Shown here piece after piece: positions 48,351 through 59,863 of a stretch of 64,000 bases of DNA. The stretch spans positions 17,620,121 to 17,684,120 of the forward strand of contig CM039506.1 in NCBI GenBank assembly GCA_022432975.1. Direction: 5' to 3'. Every line of letters starts with the position of its first letter. Within the stretch, counting starts at the first letter, position 1. The position numbers and the translations under genes were made by a program. The notes below the pieces were generated by a model. The model was not told the DNA's origin. It did no database searches and saw only the letters and a list, made by a program, of their open reading frames with translations. The DNA is from Begonia masoniana (Eukaryota > Streptophyta > Magnoliopsida > Cucurbitales > Begoniaceae).

Positions 48351-49587
48351 ATCCTTTTGTATTGTTTTTATTTATTTTTTGTTCTTTGTTTGTTTTTGTT
48401 TTTTTTTCTAAAAAATAAACTCAGGTCTGCACAAATCAGGGAAGAAGAAGTTGATGAAGAGGAAGCAACATGAAACCCTCCATCTAATGGAACGACAAAT
48501 AAAATTCCAAGGAAGTACTGACCCCTTAGTTTTGTTTTGTGTTATTTAAATTTTGAACTTTATTTTGTTCGACAGTGGGGACAATGTCGAGTTTAAGTTT
48601 GGGGGTAGGGATGTACTAGTTTTTTTTTTCCAACGTCCTAATGTGTTGAAAACTTGCACTAACATACCTTAGGAACATTTTACTAAGGTTCATTCCCATG
48701 AATATAATTTTCTCTAAGAACACAAGAACTCCCTTTTAGTTTGTTTAGGGATATCATCCTCATTGAATTTTACAGTTATATTTAGATGAGAACAATTCAA
48801 TGCTTACCAAAAAAAATTAGAGATAAAGGTTTCTTCTAACACAAGAACTCCCTTTCAGTTTGTTTAGGGATATCATCCTCATTGAATTTCACAGTTATAT
48901 TTAGATGAGAACGATTCAATGCTTACCGAAAAAAATTAGAGATAAAGGTTTCTTCTAAAAAAATATACATAATAAATAATAAGTTTGGGGGTTATTGAAA
49001 AAAAAGGAATAAATGTAATTTCCTAATCTACTTTCAATTTCGCGTGAACCTTTTGGATACTCGATGGGTAGAAATAAATTAGAAGAACTTTGGGAGGAAC
49101 TCCGTTGCATATTTATTGGTTATACTCCTCTATTTTATATGAGTATATATATCTTGAGATGACATTATTGAGTAACCGGAGGACTTTATCACCAATGTTG
49201 TCAATCGCGTAAAAAGGTAGTGTGACTTATAGATAAAGTCAATATAAAAATTATTATTAAATATCCCCCTCACTTATTTTTTTTTAAAAAAAACCTTTAA
49301 AAACTAATTAACTAAGGAAAAACCTTGAAGAGTTAGCAATCTAATATTTCTGTGAAATTTAGTTTTCATGATTGAACTTAGCAAATTGAAGAGGAGTTTG
49401 AGCACACACACACTTTGAGATATTATTTAATTGGGAATGAGTCTATGTTATTTGTTCCTAATTGTGCTAGAGGAAGTTTTCATCATGTTACAAGTTTCAA
49501 ACTATATTGATGTACCTTTGAAATCCCTTGATTTTGATTTTATTTGCATCACTCGAGGACGAGTAATGGTTTAAGTTTGGAGGTATT
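48351..49587 (+). mobile_element. Athila 3' non-coding region
   Basis: AT-rich; contains AAGTTTGGGGGTAGGGATG (48595-48615), a direct duplication of about 124 bp (48717-48840 and 48841-48960) and, before the 3' LTR, AAGTTTGGAGG as polypurine tract. Confidence 0.6.
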
Positions 49588-49616
49588 TGATAACTCTAAA
49601 TTTAGAGTTATTTTAT

Positions 49617-50191
49617 GGTGTAGATGATCTTGAGCAATGTGAGAATGTTGTTCTTCCATCAGAGGAACGAGTCAATTGAAGAAGAATGCCTTGGGAGTGT
49701 GCTGTGCAGTCGGTGCTAACTTTGACCCGTGGGAGTAATAGGTTAAGTATTTTAGTAGTTTGGGGTTGTGTCGGGCTGAAGGGATTATAGTATATGAATT
49801 GTATAGAACTCATTTTAGGGTGTTTGGTATCTGGATAGTGTAAGTACTGATGTTGATGAAATGGTAAATGGGTTTGATGTTTTTAATGTTTCTGGAAATT
49901 TGGTGTAACGATGCCTATTCCCAGCAAGATATTGTCCGCTTTGGGGATTGGGCCGTAGCCCAATATCCTCCCCTCACGGCTTTGTTTGGCGAGAACTTCC
50001 CGGAAGGTCACCCAACCTGGAATTGCTCTCGCCGAAGCACTTTTAACTACGGAGTTCTTATGGGATCCGTTGCCAATTGTGCTCCAAAACGCGTCTTGCT
50101 ATGTTGGGAGGGTCTCTTTACATATGTTTCATTTCCACATACTTCCCCAAGCGATGTGGGATTGTGACGACCCCTTTTTACGACCCGTCAT
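49617..50191 (+). mobile_element. Captured segment: family A LTR piece plus Cassandra LTR
   Basis: About 575 bp nearly identical to 62842-63416: the end of a family A LTR section (GGTGTAGATGATCTTGAGC) followed by a Cassandra LTR from 49904. Both edges are inside other sequences. It replaces roughly 840 bp of the Athila LTR. Short shared sequence TTTTAT is present at the left edge. Confidence 0.85.
49990..50094 (-). ncRNA. 5S rRNA-like module in captured Cassandra LTR
   Basis: The minus strand reads GGATCCCATAAGAACTCCG, then AAGTGCTTCGGCGAGAG, CCAGGTTGGGTGACC and GGGAAGTTCTC, in 5S gene order. Relic of a Cassandra-type element. Confidence 0.8.
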
Positions 50192-50261
50192 CTTCTTCTT
50201 CTTCTTCTTTTTATTTTTTTTATTTTTATTTTGCTTTATTATTATGATTTTAGGCTAGAAC

Positions 50262-53054
50262 TATAACGCCCCGAATTATATAAACTCGGTTTGTTACTCA
50301 TAAATCCGAACATAATTAAGAACTTTTGGACAAACTTTAAATTTCACACATCTGCCGGTCGCATTCACCAAAAACACTTCTACCGCTCAGGCCACGTGAT
50401 ATCCGCGTGACTTCATTAACTCGGCAAACGACGTCTACCACTCACAAATGTCACTTCTAACCGATCACAAAACGACAACATCCTCAACTCACATCTACCG
50501 ATAGAACAAACTACGTCTTCCGATCGCTAAACGACAAAAAGACTTCTTCTCACATCTTCCGATCACTAAACGACAAAAATCTTTTATTCACACACACCGT
50601 TCACAAAACGACAAAGCGACTCCTGCTCACATCTTCGATAGATTGAAAACTCTCTACATCCACCGATAGACAACATCTACCGGCAAACAGTAACACTCAA
50701 CACTCTACCGATAGACAACATCTACCGATAGACAACATCTACCGATAGACAACATCTACCGATAGACAACATCTACCGATAGACAACATCTACCGATAGA
50801 CAACATCTACCGATAGACAACATCTACCGATAGACAACATCTACCGATAGACAACATCTACCGATAGACAACATCTACCGATAGACAACATCTACCGATA
50901 GACAACATCTACCGATAGACAACATCTACCGATAGACAACATCTACCGATAGACAACATCTACCGATAGACAACATCTACCGATAGACAACATCTACCGA
51001 TAGACAACATCTACCGATAGACAACATCTACCGATAGACAACATCTACCGATAGACAACATCTACCGATAGACAACATCTACCGATAGACAACATCTACC
51101 GATAGACAACATCTACCGATAGACAACATCTACCGATAGACAACATCTACCGATAGACAACATCTACCGATAGACAACATCTACCGATAGACAACATCTA
51201 CCGCACATCTGCCGGTCGCATTCACCAAAACACTTCTACGCTCAGGCCACGTGATATCCGCGTGACTTCATTAACTCGGCAGACGACGTCTACCACTCAC
51301 AAATGGACGAAATCTACTATTCACTTCTACCGATCACAAACAGACAACATCCTCAACTAATCTACCGATAGAACCAAACTGCGTCTTCGATGCGCTAAAC
51401 GACAAAAAGACTTCTTCTCACATCTTCCGATCACTAAACGACAAAAATCTTTTATTCACACAAAGTCTTTTCCGCTAGCATCTTCCGCAGATTGAACTCT
51501 CTACATCCACCGATAGGCCCACATCTACAGGCAACAGTAACACCCAACTTCTACGATACGACAACATCTACCGATAGACCAAAAACACACTCCATCCACC
51601 GATAGACAACATCTACCGGTGAACAGTAACACTCAAATTCTACCGATAAACAACATCTACCGATATACCATAATCATCCTAAACAAAGAACAACTCCGTC
51701 TACTGAAAGAACTTGTACATTTCACTGAAACCATTCTAAACAGCTTAAATCCATTCATAACTCCATATTTAATAAAACCACTAGTAAAACCAACAGAGTA
51801 TCATTATAAAAAAAATCTCAAAATGTATTCCAAAACATTAAAAACTACTACTGTCGTATAGAAACTCAACATTCTAAAATTGAATCATTGTCAACTAAAC
51901 CTTCACACCTACTGACATCAGTTAAACCGCCTCATCAGTTTGCCAGGTCGAGGCATGAACGTGCTCCCCCAACCAGCCTAGTCCTCAATATGCTCAGAAA
52001 ACACACCTTCTGTCACTTCTTCACCTACATCACAAAATTCATCTATTAGCCTAATGCTAAATAAGTGAGGCACAATGAAATGAAATGAAATGCTGAAACA
52101 TAAATCCTAATCATGCAGTCTCTACTTTCACACACTTCAGTCGCATTTACATTCATTCACTGATCTGATCCCTCAGTTCCATTGGGAATTGGATCAGTTT
52201 TCCCAAAGTCATACATCCTCTTCATAAATTAAGGGGCGGATTAGTTCCCTTAATAGCTGATCTGATCCTAAAATTCCATTGGAAAGTGGATCAATCTTCC
52301 CAAAGTTATAAATCCCTTCATAAGTTAAGGGGCGGATTAGTTCTCTTAATAGTTTATCTGTTACAATCTGCTCATTTCTTACCATGCCATTTCGTGCAAA
52401 TTCATTTTACGCATACTTTCAAAATATGATGCATGACATACAGACACATTTCAAGCATACATAATCCTACTGTTTTGTGATGTAGGCCCGAAGGCACATG
52501 CATACTTCACTTACCTGGTTTTTTGGAAATCGCTCAGTTGTAAGCTACTTTAGAAGCTCGCTCACCTAAAGCCATAACAGTACATTAATCAAACTTTCAC
52601 TAAACTTCACCAAGAATCAATCAAAAGTTTGAGGAAACTAGTTTGAAACCCTGCTACCCGTGCATTCCCATTTATCACCAAAACCCGAACCAACTCTCAA
52701 TTACAGCATCCTCGAAATTTCTCACATCAAACTCTCTCAGTTACCTAACTGCTAAAACACAAGAAAAACGAGGGAAACCTTACCTAGGTTGAAAGAGAAT
52801 CGGGCAAGAGAATCGCCTAGAGGGTTCTGCTGGAGAGTTGAAGGCCGAAAGAGGAATGATAAACAGAATAGTGGCGGCTATAGTGCATTAAACCCAAAAC
52901 CTCTCTCCTTAAATACGTTATCCACTTTTAAATTTCCAATTACCCTTATGCCCTTGCCTAGTTATCCCTTAACCCTACTTTTATTATTGTCATTTAAAGT
53001 GTGCCATTAATTTAAAAAGAATTGAGAACTGGTTCGATGAAACCGGGTGTTACA
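50262..53054 (-). mobile_element. Solo LTR, family B, in Athila 3' LTR
   Basis: 2793 bp flanked by AGAAC (50257-50261 and 53055-53059). The unoccupied site is seen in the 5' LTR at 42775-42800. The first base pair of the end is altered (TATAACGCC in place of TGTAACGCC). Putative intron 52025-52514 with CCTACATCACAAAA and its complement. It is longer than the Tekay-like LTRs because of the array at 50703-51203. Confidence 0.92.
50703..51203. repeat. 17-bp tandem array, about 29 copies
   Basis: Unit CATCTACCGATAGACAA, perfectly repeated over about 500 bp. Single or degenerate copies lie on both sides (50640-50700, 51540-51665) and in the Tekay-like LTRs. A duplication of its flanks follows (51204-51460 resembles 50346-50600). 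Confidence 0.95.
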
Positions 53055-54063
53055 AGAACTTTTATTTTGGTTAGAAGAGAAAGTACTCTTTACATGTTTT
53101 TATTCTGATCTATGAATGCTTAGTATTTTTCACTAAATAATTGTTCATGGTTTTTATTGCATAAATTAAATTGTGTCGATAGGCAGATTTAAATTCACAT
53201 GTTCCTATTATATCGACAGGTAAATAGGAATTTACGATGCATGAGTAATTAAATAAATTAAAATTGTTGTAAAGTAGCTAACATTAATTTATTTGGCATT
53301 AAGAATGGGTTTACAAGAAAATTCAGATTAAGTTTTTATCTTTTCAAAAATCAAAAAGAAAATTCTGAAATGAATTTATCTAGGCAATTCGACAGAACCC
53401 TAGAAATATATGAATTCTTGTTGTTCTGTGACTAATACTGTAGCATTGTTAATGCATTTTTGCTTGGAACAATCTTTCGTGATATTCCTTGTCTAATTCA
53501 ATTCATATCGACAGATAGTTTGATGTTTCATGTTTATATTATATCGACGGGTAAATATAAATGTTAAGATGCACGATTGATTAATCGGATTAATATGTTA
53601 CAAAGTAGTTAACGTTAATTCAATTGGCATTAAGAATGGGGTTTATAGAAATTCAATGTTAGTTACCTTCTTCCAAAGTCGAGAGAAATTCTAAATTTAA
53701 TTTACATAGGTAATTCGACAGAAACCTATAAATATTTTTATTCTTGTTGTTCAAGATTAATGTTGTAACATCAGTAATAATTGCATGTAAAGAGGAAATC
53801 AACCCTAACCAAGCCTTTTCCCATATTTACCTTTTTAATTCATTTTCATTTTTAGTCTTATTCAATTTTGAGTAATTTTAGTTCATCATTTATTACCTTA
53901 TTTTATTCTCATTTATTTAATTTCAATATTTTCACCTTTATTTATAGAAATTTATAGCAAGATTAAATTGATTAAAAATATTCTCATGGGATCGACTTTT
54001 ACTTATTTTATTACTTCGTTAGCGACACGTGCACTTGCGTTAGGGTGTAGAAAATCACTAACA

Positions 54064-54196
54064 ATGGACAAATGAAAATGAAAATTGTGTGAAAATAGAC
54101 GAAGATAATAGGCAAGTCCAAATATATGGAAAAGAAAAGTTCAAATTTTACGAGATTTTTAGGAATAGTACAAGGGTAAATTAAGGGTCGTCACAG
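54064..54196 (+). mobile_element. Family A LTR fragment, right part
   Basis: Continues the LTR interrupted at 32690 and ends GGGTCGTCACA at 54196, followed by GTTATGGTATCAGAG (primer-binding site, 54197-54211). Confidence 0.8.
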
Positions 54197-54283
54197 TTAT
54201 GGTATCAGAGGCCCCGAGTTTTAAAAACGGTTCTGTAGACTGCTCGACTGCGCAAGCCACTACACGGACATGCTTCTTCAACT

Positions 54284-54347
54284 GTAAGTACATTTTTAAG
54301 TTTTTCTTGCTTTTATTTCTTAGAGTTATTGCCTTTAATGTTTATAG
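54284..54347 (+). other. Putative leader intron between PBS and mini-gag, family A
   Basis: Donor CAACT|GTAAGTAC at 54284, acceptor TTTATAG ending at 54347, nine bases before the mini-gag ATG. The copy at 4569-4628 has lost the donor GT (TTAAGTAC). Confidence 0.4.
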
Positions 54348-54356
54348 GTTTATAAA

Positions 54357-54983
54357 ATGGTGCGTCGAGGTAATGATAGAGATGACAGAGATGACACCAT
54401 AGACCAACTAAGGGAGTTCATTGCCCAACAAGCTCAACATCTTGACCGACAAGCTCAGAATATAAATAGGTAATCTCATCAATTAGAGACTTTGATAAAT
54501 CGAGTGAATCTCGTTAGCCGACTCATGGATTTGATGGAGCAACAATAGAAGCATATAGGGTTTTTGCTAAACTGAGAGGACCCTAGAACCCAAGAGGTGG
54601 TTGCTCCCAATAACCAAGGTGTGGAGAGGTTCCTCAGAGGGTTTCAACCACACCCCGTAGAGCATAGGCAACAACCAATGAGGGGAATAAAGAGGATGAG
54701 TGAGAAAGAAATTGAACGAAGTCGACAAAGGCGCGTACAAGAACCTCAACATAAGCCTCGATGCCCAAGGTGTAAGAAGAAACATTATGGTGTGTGTAGA
54801 ATGGGTACGGACCGATGCTATAGATCCAGGGATGGAGGCCACTATGCCCTAAATTGTCCAAGGACGGCTACTGACCAGAAGAAAAAAGTTACAACAAGGA
54901 TAATTGCCCCGATCGAAGACGAGGGAATTGCCCAACCATCGGTTGTTTCAGGTGGAATTTTATCTCCCCAGTTAATGGAGTGA
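54357..54983 (+). pseudogene. Family A mini-gag, second copy
   Basis: Same architecture as 4638-5182: MVRRGNDRDDRDD start, DQLREFIAQQAQHLDRQ, no capsid core, VAPNNQGVERFLRGFQPHPV, basic linker, CPRCKKKHYGVC, a knuckle with one cysteine replaced (CYRSRDGGHYALNC), RIIAPIEDEG, then stop at the same place. Three in-frame stops in the N-terminal third (around 54470-54575). The shared deletion and shared stop in two copies show this was the form that spread. Confidence 0.75.
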
Positions 54984-55403
54984 AGAACAATAGAATAGAA
55001 AGGGTAGTTGGAGTGACGGTATAATGACAATACGTGTATGATAGATAAAAGTGGGCTTGAAATTAGGAGTAGATTTGAAACTAGGGAAGTTAGAAAATAT
55101 TAAGATGTGAGTAAGAAGGATTATTAGGTGAACCTCGATGAGAAGATTGTGGGTTAAATATAGGGCGATATAGACCTTATAGAACGAGAGTTATGCATTA
55201 ATAGGATTAGTCTGGCTTAACCAGAAGAATGGTGCACTTAGAATTGTTACCGTTAGAGGGATATAAGCTATAGGATGTAAGATTTAAATGGATAGGAATA
55301 TACCCGAGTTGACAAACCTTTGGGACTTTAGAATATGACGCTTCAGAGAGAAATTTGTAGCTTAGATATAAACCGTATCGAGGGATGCTCTAGATTGTCA
55401 AGG
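54984..55403 (+). mobile_element. Family A internal region, truncated
   Basis: Aligns with 5183-5620 (TGAAGAACAATAGA, AGATAAAAGTGGGCTTGA). No coding content. Stops where the 24-bp array begins. Confidence 0.6.
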
Positions 55404-57056
55404 TATAATTAGAAACTTTCTAAAACTATAATTAAGAAACTTTCTAAAACTATAATTAAGAAACTTTCTAAAACTATAATTAAGAAACTTTCTAAAACTA
55501 TAATTAAGAAACTTTCTAAAACTATAATTAAGAAACTTTCTAAAACTATAATTAAGAAACTTTCTAAAACTATAATTAAGAAACTTTCTAAAACTATAAT
55601 TAAGAAACTTTCTAAAACTATAATTAAGAAACTTTCTAAAACTATAATTAAGAAACTTTCTAAAACTATAATTAAGAAACTTTCTAAAACTATAATTAAG
55701 AAACTTTCTAAAACTATAATTAAGAAACTTTCTAAAACTATAATTAAGAAACTTTCTAAAACTATAATTAAGAAACTTTCTAAAACTATAATTAAGAAAC
55801 TTTCTAAAACTATAATTAAGAAACTTTCTAAAACTATAATTAAGAAACTTTCTAAAACTATAATTAAGAAACTTTCTAAAACTATAATTAAGAAACTTTC
55901 TAAAACAATACTTAGGAAAACTTTCTAAAACTATAATTAAGAAACTTTCTAAAACTATAATTAAGAAACTTTCTAAAACTATAATTAAGAAACTTTCTAA
56001 AACTATAATTAAGAAACTTTCTAAAACAATACTTAGGAAAACTTTCTAAAACTATAATTAAGAAACTTTCTAAAACTATAATTAAGAAACTTTCTAAAAC
56101 TATAATTAAGAAACTTTCTAAAACTATAATTAAGAAACTTTCTAAAACTATAATTAAGAAACTTTCTAAAACTATAATTAAGAAACTTTCTAAAACTATA
56201 ATTAAGAAACTTTCTAAAACTATAATTAAGAAACTTTCTAAAACTATAATTAAGAAACTTTCTAAAACTATAATTAAGAAACTTTCTAAAACTATAATTA
56301 AGAAACTTTCTAAAACTATAATTAAGAAACTTTCTAAAACTATAATTAAGAAACTTTCTAAAACTATAATTAAGAAACTTTCTAAAACTATAATTAAGAA
56401 ACTTTCTAAAACTATAATTAAGAAACTTTCTAAAACTATAATTAAGAAACTTTCTAAAACTATAATTAAGAAACTTTCTAAAACTATAATTAAGAAACTT
56501 TCTAAAACTATAATTAAGAAACTTTCTAAAACTATAATTAAGAAACTTTCTAAAACTATAATTAAGAAACTTTCTAAAACTATAATTAAGAAACTTTCTA
56601 AAACTATAATTAAGAAACTTTCTAAAACTATAATTAAGAAACTTTCTAAAACTATAATTAAGAAACTTTCTAAAACTATAATTAAGAAACTTTCTAAAAC
56701 TATAATTAAGAAACTTTCTAAAACTATAATTAAGAAACTTTCTAAAACTATAATTAAGAAACTTTCTAAAACTATAATTAAGAAACTTTCTAAAACTATA
56801 ATTAAGAAACTTTCTAAAACAATACTTAGGAAAACTTTCTAAAACTATAATTAAGAAACTTTCTAAAACTATAATTAAGAAACTTTCTAAAACAATACTT
56901 AGGAAAACTTTACTTAGGAAAACTTTCTAAATCTATGATTAGGAAAGCTTTCTAAAACTATAATTAAGAAACTTTCTAAAACTATAATTAAGTAACTTTC
57001 TAACAATTATAATTAAGAAACTTTCTAAAACTATCTTTAAGAAACTTTCTAAAATT
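55404..57056. repeat. 24-bp minisatellite, about 68 copies with a 25-bp variant
   Basis: The consensus unit joins ACTATAATTAAG and AAACTTTCTAAA. Over 1.4 kb the units are almost identical. A variant with ACAATACTTAGGAAAACTTT occurs near 55905, 56024, 56819 and 56893. Units decay from 56920 to 57056. The homogeneity points to recent expansion; true copy number could be mis-assembled. Confidence 0.95.
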
Positions 57057-57480
57057 ACGCGATCCAACCCACTATAGAAACCTTTGAGAAGTAGTCCAAT
57101 AATCTTTCAACGTGTGCTTGATCCTCCATTTATGCTTCACCTTGAAGAATGTCATAATGTAAGGGGATGCTGAATTGAAGATGTTGATTTCCGTAAAACA
57201 TGTTTCTCCATGAAGAACTACAATATTTTGACATTGATGTTTGTCTTTGGACTTGAGCTTGGTCGCACCTTGATTCTCATTAGGCCTCTTTTGTTAGGTG
57301 GATTATTGTTCTTGACATTGGGCTTGGACCTATCTTGGTTCGTATCACATTGTTTGTAAAATCGTTTAAGCAAATCTTAAAGTCAATTGGAAAATAATCA
57401 AAGGAAAGAGAAAAACAATTAAAAGAAAACATAATTAAAAGTTAAAAGCAATTGGTAGAGAACAAAGGGCAGAAGGGACA
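57057..57480. other. Unassigned sequence
   Basis: No gene, transposon end or repeat recognised between the minisatellite and the reverse LTR. Confidence 0.4.
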
Positions 57481-59863
57481 ATCGTCCCTTGAAAATTACA
57501 GGGGCGATCGATCGCCCAAAACAGGTGATTGATCGCCTATTAACAAAAACTGAGGGGCGATCGATCGCCCCATTCCAGGCGATCGATCGCCCTTCGGCAA
57601 TCACATTTTGCCCAGCGATCGCCTCCACCAGGCGATCGCTCAGCACACGCCCTGGAATTTCTTCCAGGGCGTGACCAAAAGGGGGGCGATCGATCTCCCT
57701 CCCAGGTGATCGATCGCCAAGCTCCCTGGATTTTTTTTCCAGGGAGTTCGCCTCCCTCTTTCCTTTCTTTCATTCCTTTCCCCTGCATTATACGCCTAAC
57801 ACACACTTCACAATTTCCTCAACACAATTTTACCTACATCACAACCATACAATTTCAACATAAACTCGCTCGTACATCTCCCATAACCTCACTCAAACCG
57901 ACTCAAAACACATTTAAAACATAACCCGATTTTATAAAAACAAACCGCGTGGATCCATTTAAAAACTTAAAGTTTCCCCCTGTTTTAAATCACCAAGCAG
58001 TTTATAAAATAAGTTTCCAAAACGTTTAAAAACATCAAAACATAAACCTACCAACTAATCAGATCTCAAACATCCTAAAATGTTCTAACTATACAATTAT
58101 TCTTTCTAGTTTACCATCAGCCCAAAACATTCCAATACCCTCAAAACACATACGTACATCCCAACGTGTCAGGTTAAGCATCAACTACGCCAGCACACCC
58201 CTGCGAGCCATCCTCCGTCAACTGCATCACTCCTCGGGTGGAGGGATCTCGTCCTCACCTATGTCAAGATCACCTACACCATACAGACAATCTATGAGCT
58301 AAAAGCTCAGCAAGTTTCGTAAATGCTAATGCATGCTGTGCGTATGAGTTCGTAAATCATGCAACATTTTCTTATCTTTACATAGGTTGTCATCGAGATC
58401 TTAACACGCTAAATGGAGAGGGCACATCCTGCGGTTGGACAACCCTTTCCACCTAGCGGAGGGGCGTACATGCTTGCAACACGCACAGCCATGCCTGAGC
58501 CCTACCTCGCATGACCATAAACATACATGGATTCATATTAGATGTGGTACTGTGACCGACCTTTCTCAGCCTTCACAATAGGTCAATAGCCCCCTTTCAA
58601 GCCACATCGCCATTTTCTTTAAAACATAGTGCAGAAATTCATTTTCTATGCATAATTTAAAACCATGATGCATGGACAATTACGTGCTTAAAGTAAACAT
58701 ACAACATACGTACCATCGAGACAATAAAAACAATTAAAAGCATATCCTATAAAAGAATTAATCCTAACTACCCAACCAAAATATTTAAACAATCAAGACT
58801 CCGATGATCCTCGACGCGACTTCGATATACGGTGTAGGCCTATCGGCCAGAGTAAGTCACGAGAACTTATCTCGTGCGCGTTGAACTTCTAGCTCCGTCC
58901 ACGAGCGTCGTTTACCTAAGGCAGATTCACAATATTTTTTGTTAAAACGAGTCTAAACCAATAAACATCTAAACCTACGAAACTCTTAACTAAAGAAATT
59001 TCCAAAAACTCTAATTTAACTCATCGAGGCATTTTTTTATCGAGCGATTCACGCTCGACACCTCAAAACCTTCATTAACGGAGTTTTCCAAACCTCGAAA
59101 CTTCAACAAACCTTAATATTCCACTATGGATAGACCAACCTTCGTCCAATATGCCCAATATGTCCATTATATTCATAACTACGGTAACCCTATCGATTTC
59201 CAACCCTAAATTACGTTTTTCATAAAACCCTAAACGAAAACCCTAACGTTAAACAACCCAAAAACTACGAATAAACTTTCCAAAACATAGAACTTTACCT
59301 AGAATCAAGTTTGGGGAAGAAAACGTGAAGAACAGAGGTCAACCGGGGGAAGAATGGACGTCAGAGAGGAGAGAACCGTGAGAGGCGATGAGAAAATCGC
59401 CTGGAGAAAACTTCACAGAGAGCTTTGCGTGAAAATAGTGAAGGAAGAAGAAAGAGTTATGTTATTAATTAAAATTTTACTTAGCAAATTACCATTTTGC
59501 CCTTTTTTGATTTTCTATTTGTTTCGTCCTTTGTTTCGTTAATTAACCGACGATTCGGTTTCTCAAAATTTTCTTATTTCGCCAATAACTCCAACTTATT
59601 ATCAGGGCTTTATTAAAACTGTCCGTTCGTAATTCGGACCCCGTTTACTATTTTTACCAAAGTATCCTTTATATTACGATAAATGTAATTCTCGTAAAAT
59701 TAGCGTTAAACTCCTAAAATTCCCAAAATTTTCTTAAAATCCTTATTAATTATTAGGATCGTAATAACTCTTTCTTTTCATGAAACCGACCTAATTTGAC
59801 ATAATTACAAAAATACCATTATTCACATATATTACAAAAAATCCCGTAAATTCGGGTGTTACA
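57481..59863 (-). mobile_element. LTR, family A-related, reverse orientation
   Basis: The minus-strand start is TGTAACACCCGAATTTACGGG region at 59863. The left end (LTR 3' end) is not resolved; similarity is secure to about 57490. Contains a dense GGCGATCGATCGCC cluster (57500-57720) and the LTR intron module: partner segments at 58828-58838 and 58273-58283 (one G-U pair), but the donor GT is mutated to AT at 58870. Confidence 0.65.
57500..57720. repeat. Cluster of GGCGATCGATCGCC palindromes
   Basis: At least eight copies of CGATCGATCGCC or close variants in 220 bp. The family A LTRs carry two copies in the equivalent place (3513-3547, 10363-10397). Confidence 0.8.

Larger units (their letters stand above)
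49588..54063 (+). mobile_element. Athila-type 3' LTR, rearranged and split
   Basis: Starts TGATAACTCTAAATTTAG (49588) but after 29 bp changes to foreign sequence (49617-50191). LTR sequence resumes at CTTCTTCTTCTTC, is split by a solo LTR at 50262-53054, and ends ATCACTAACA at 54063. The part 53055-54063 matches 42785-43464 with an extra related block at 53400-53700. Confidence 0.8.

Noticed and set aside
49868..50258. Open frames in the Cassandra segment (also 63093-63715) as genes
   Set aside because: They translate the 5S-like LTR; Cassandra encodes no protein.
50703..51203. CRISPR-like array
   Set aside because: Perfect head-to-tail 17-bp repeats with no spacers, in a plant LTR.
55404..57056. 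Centromeric satellite
   Set aside because: A 24-bp unit in a single 1.65-kb block; no evidence for a 150-180 bp monomer or long array.
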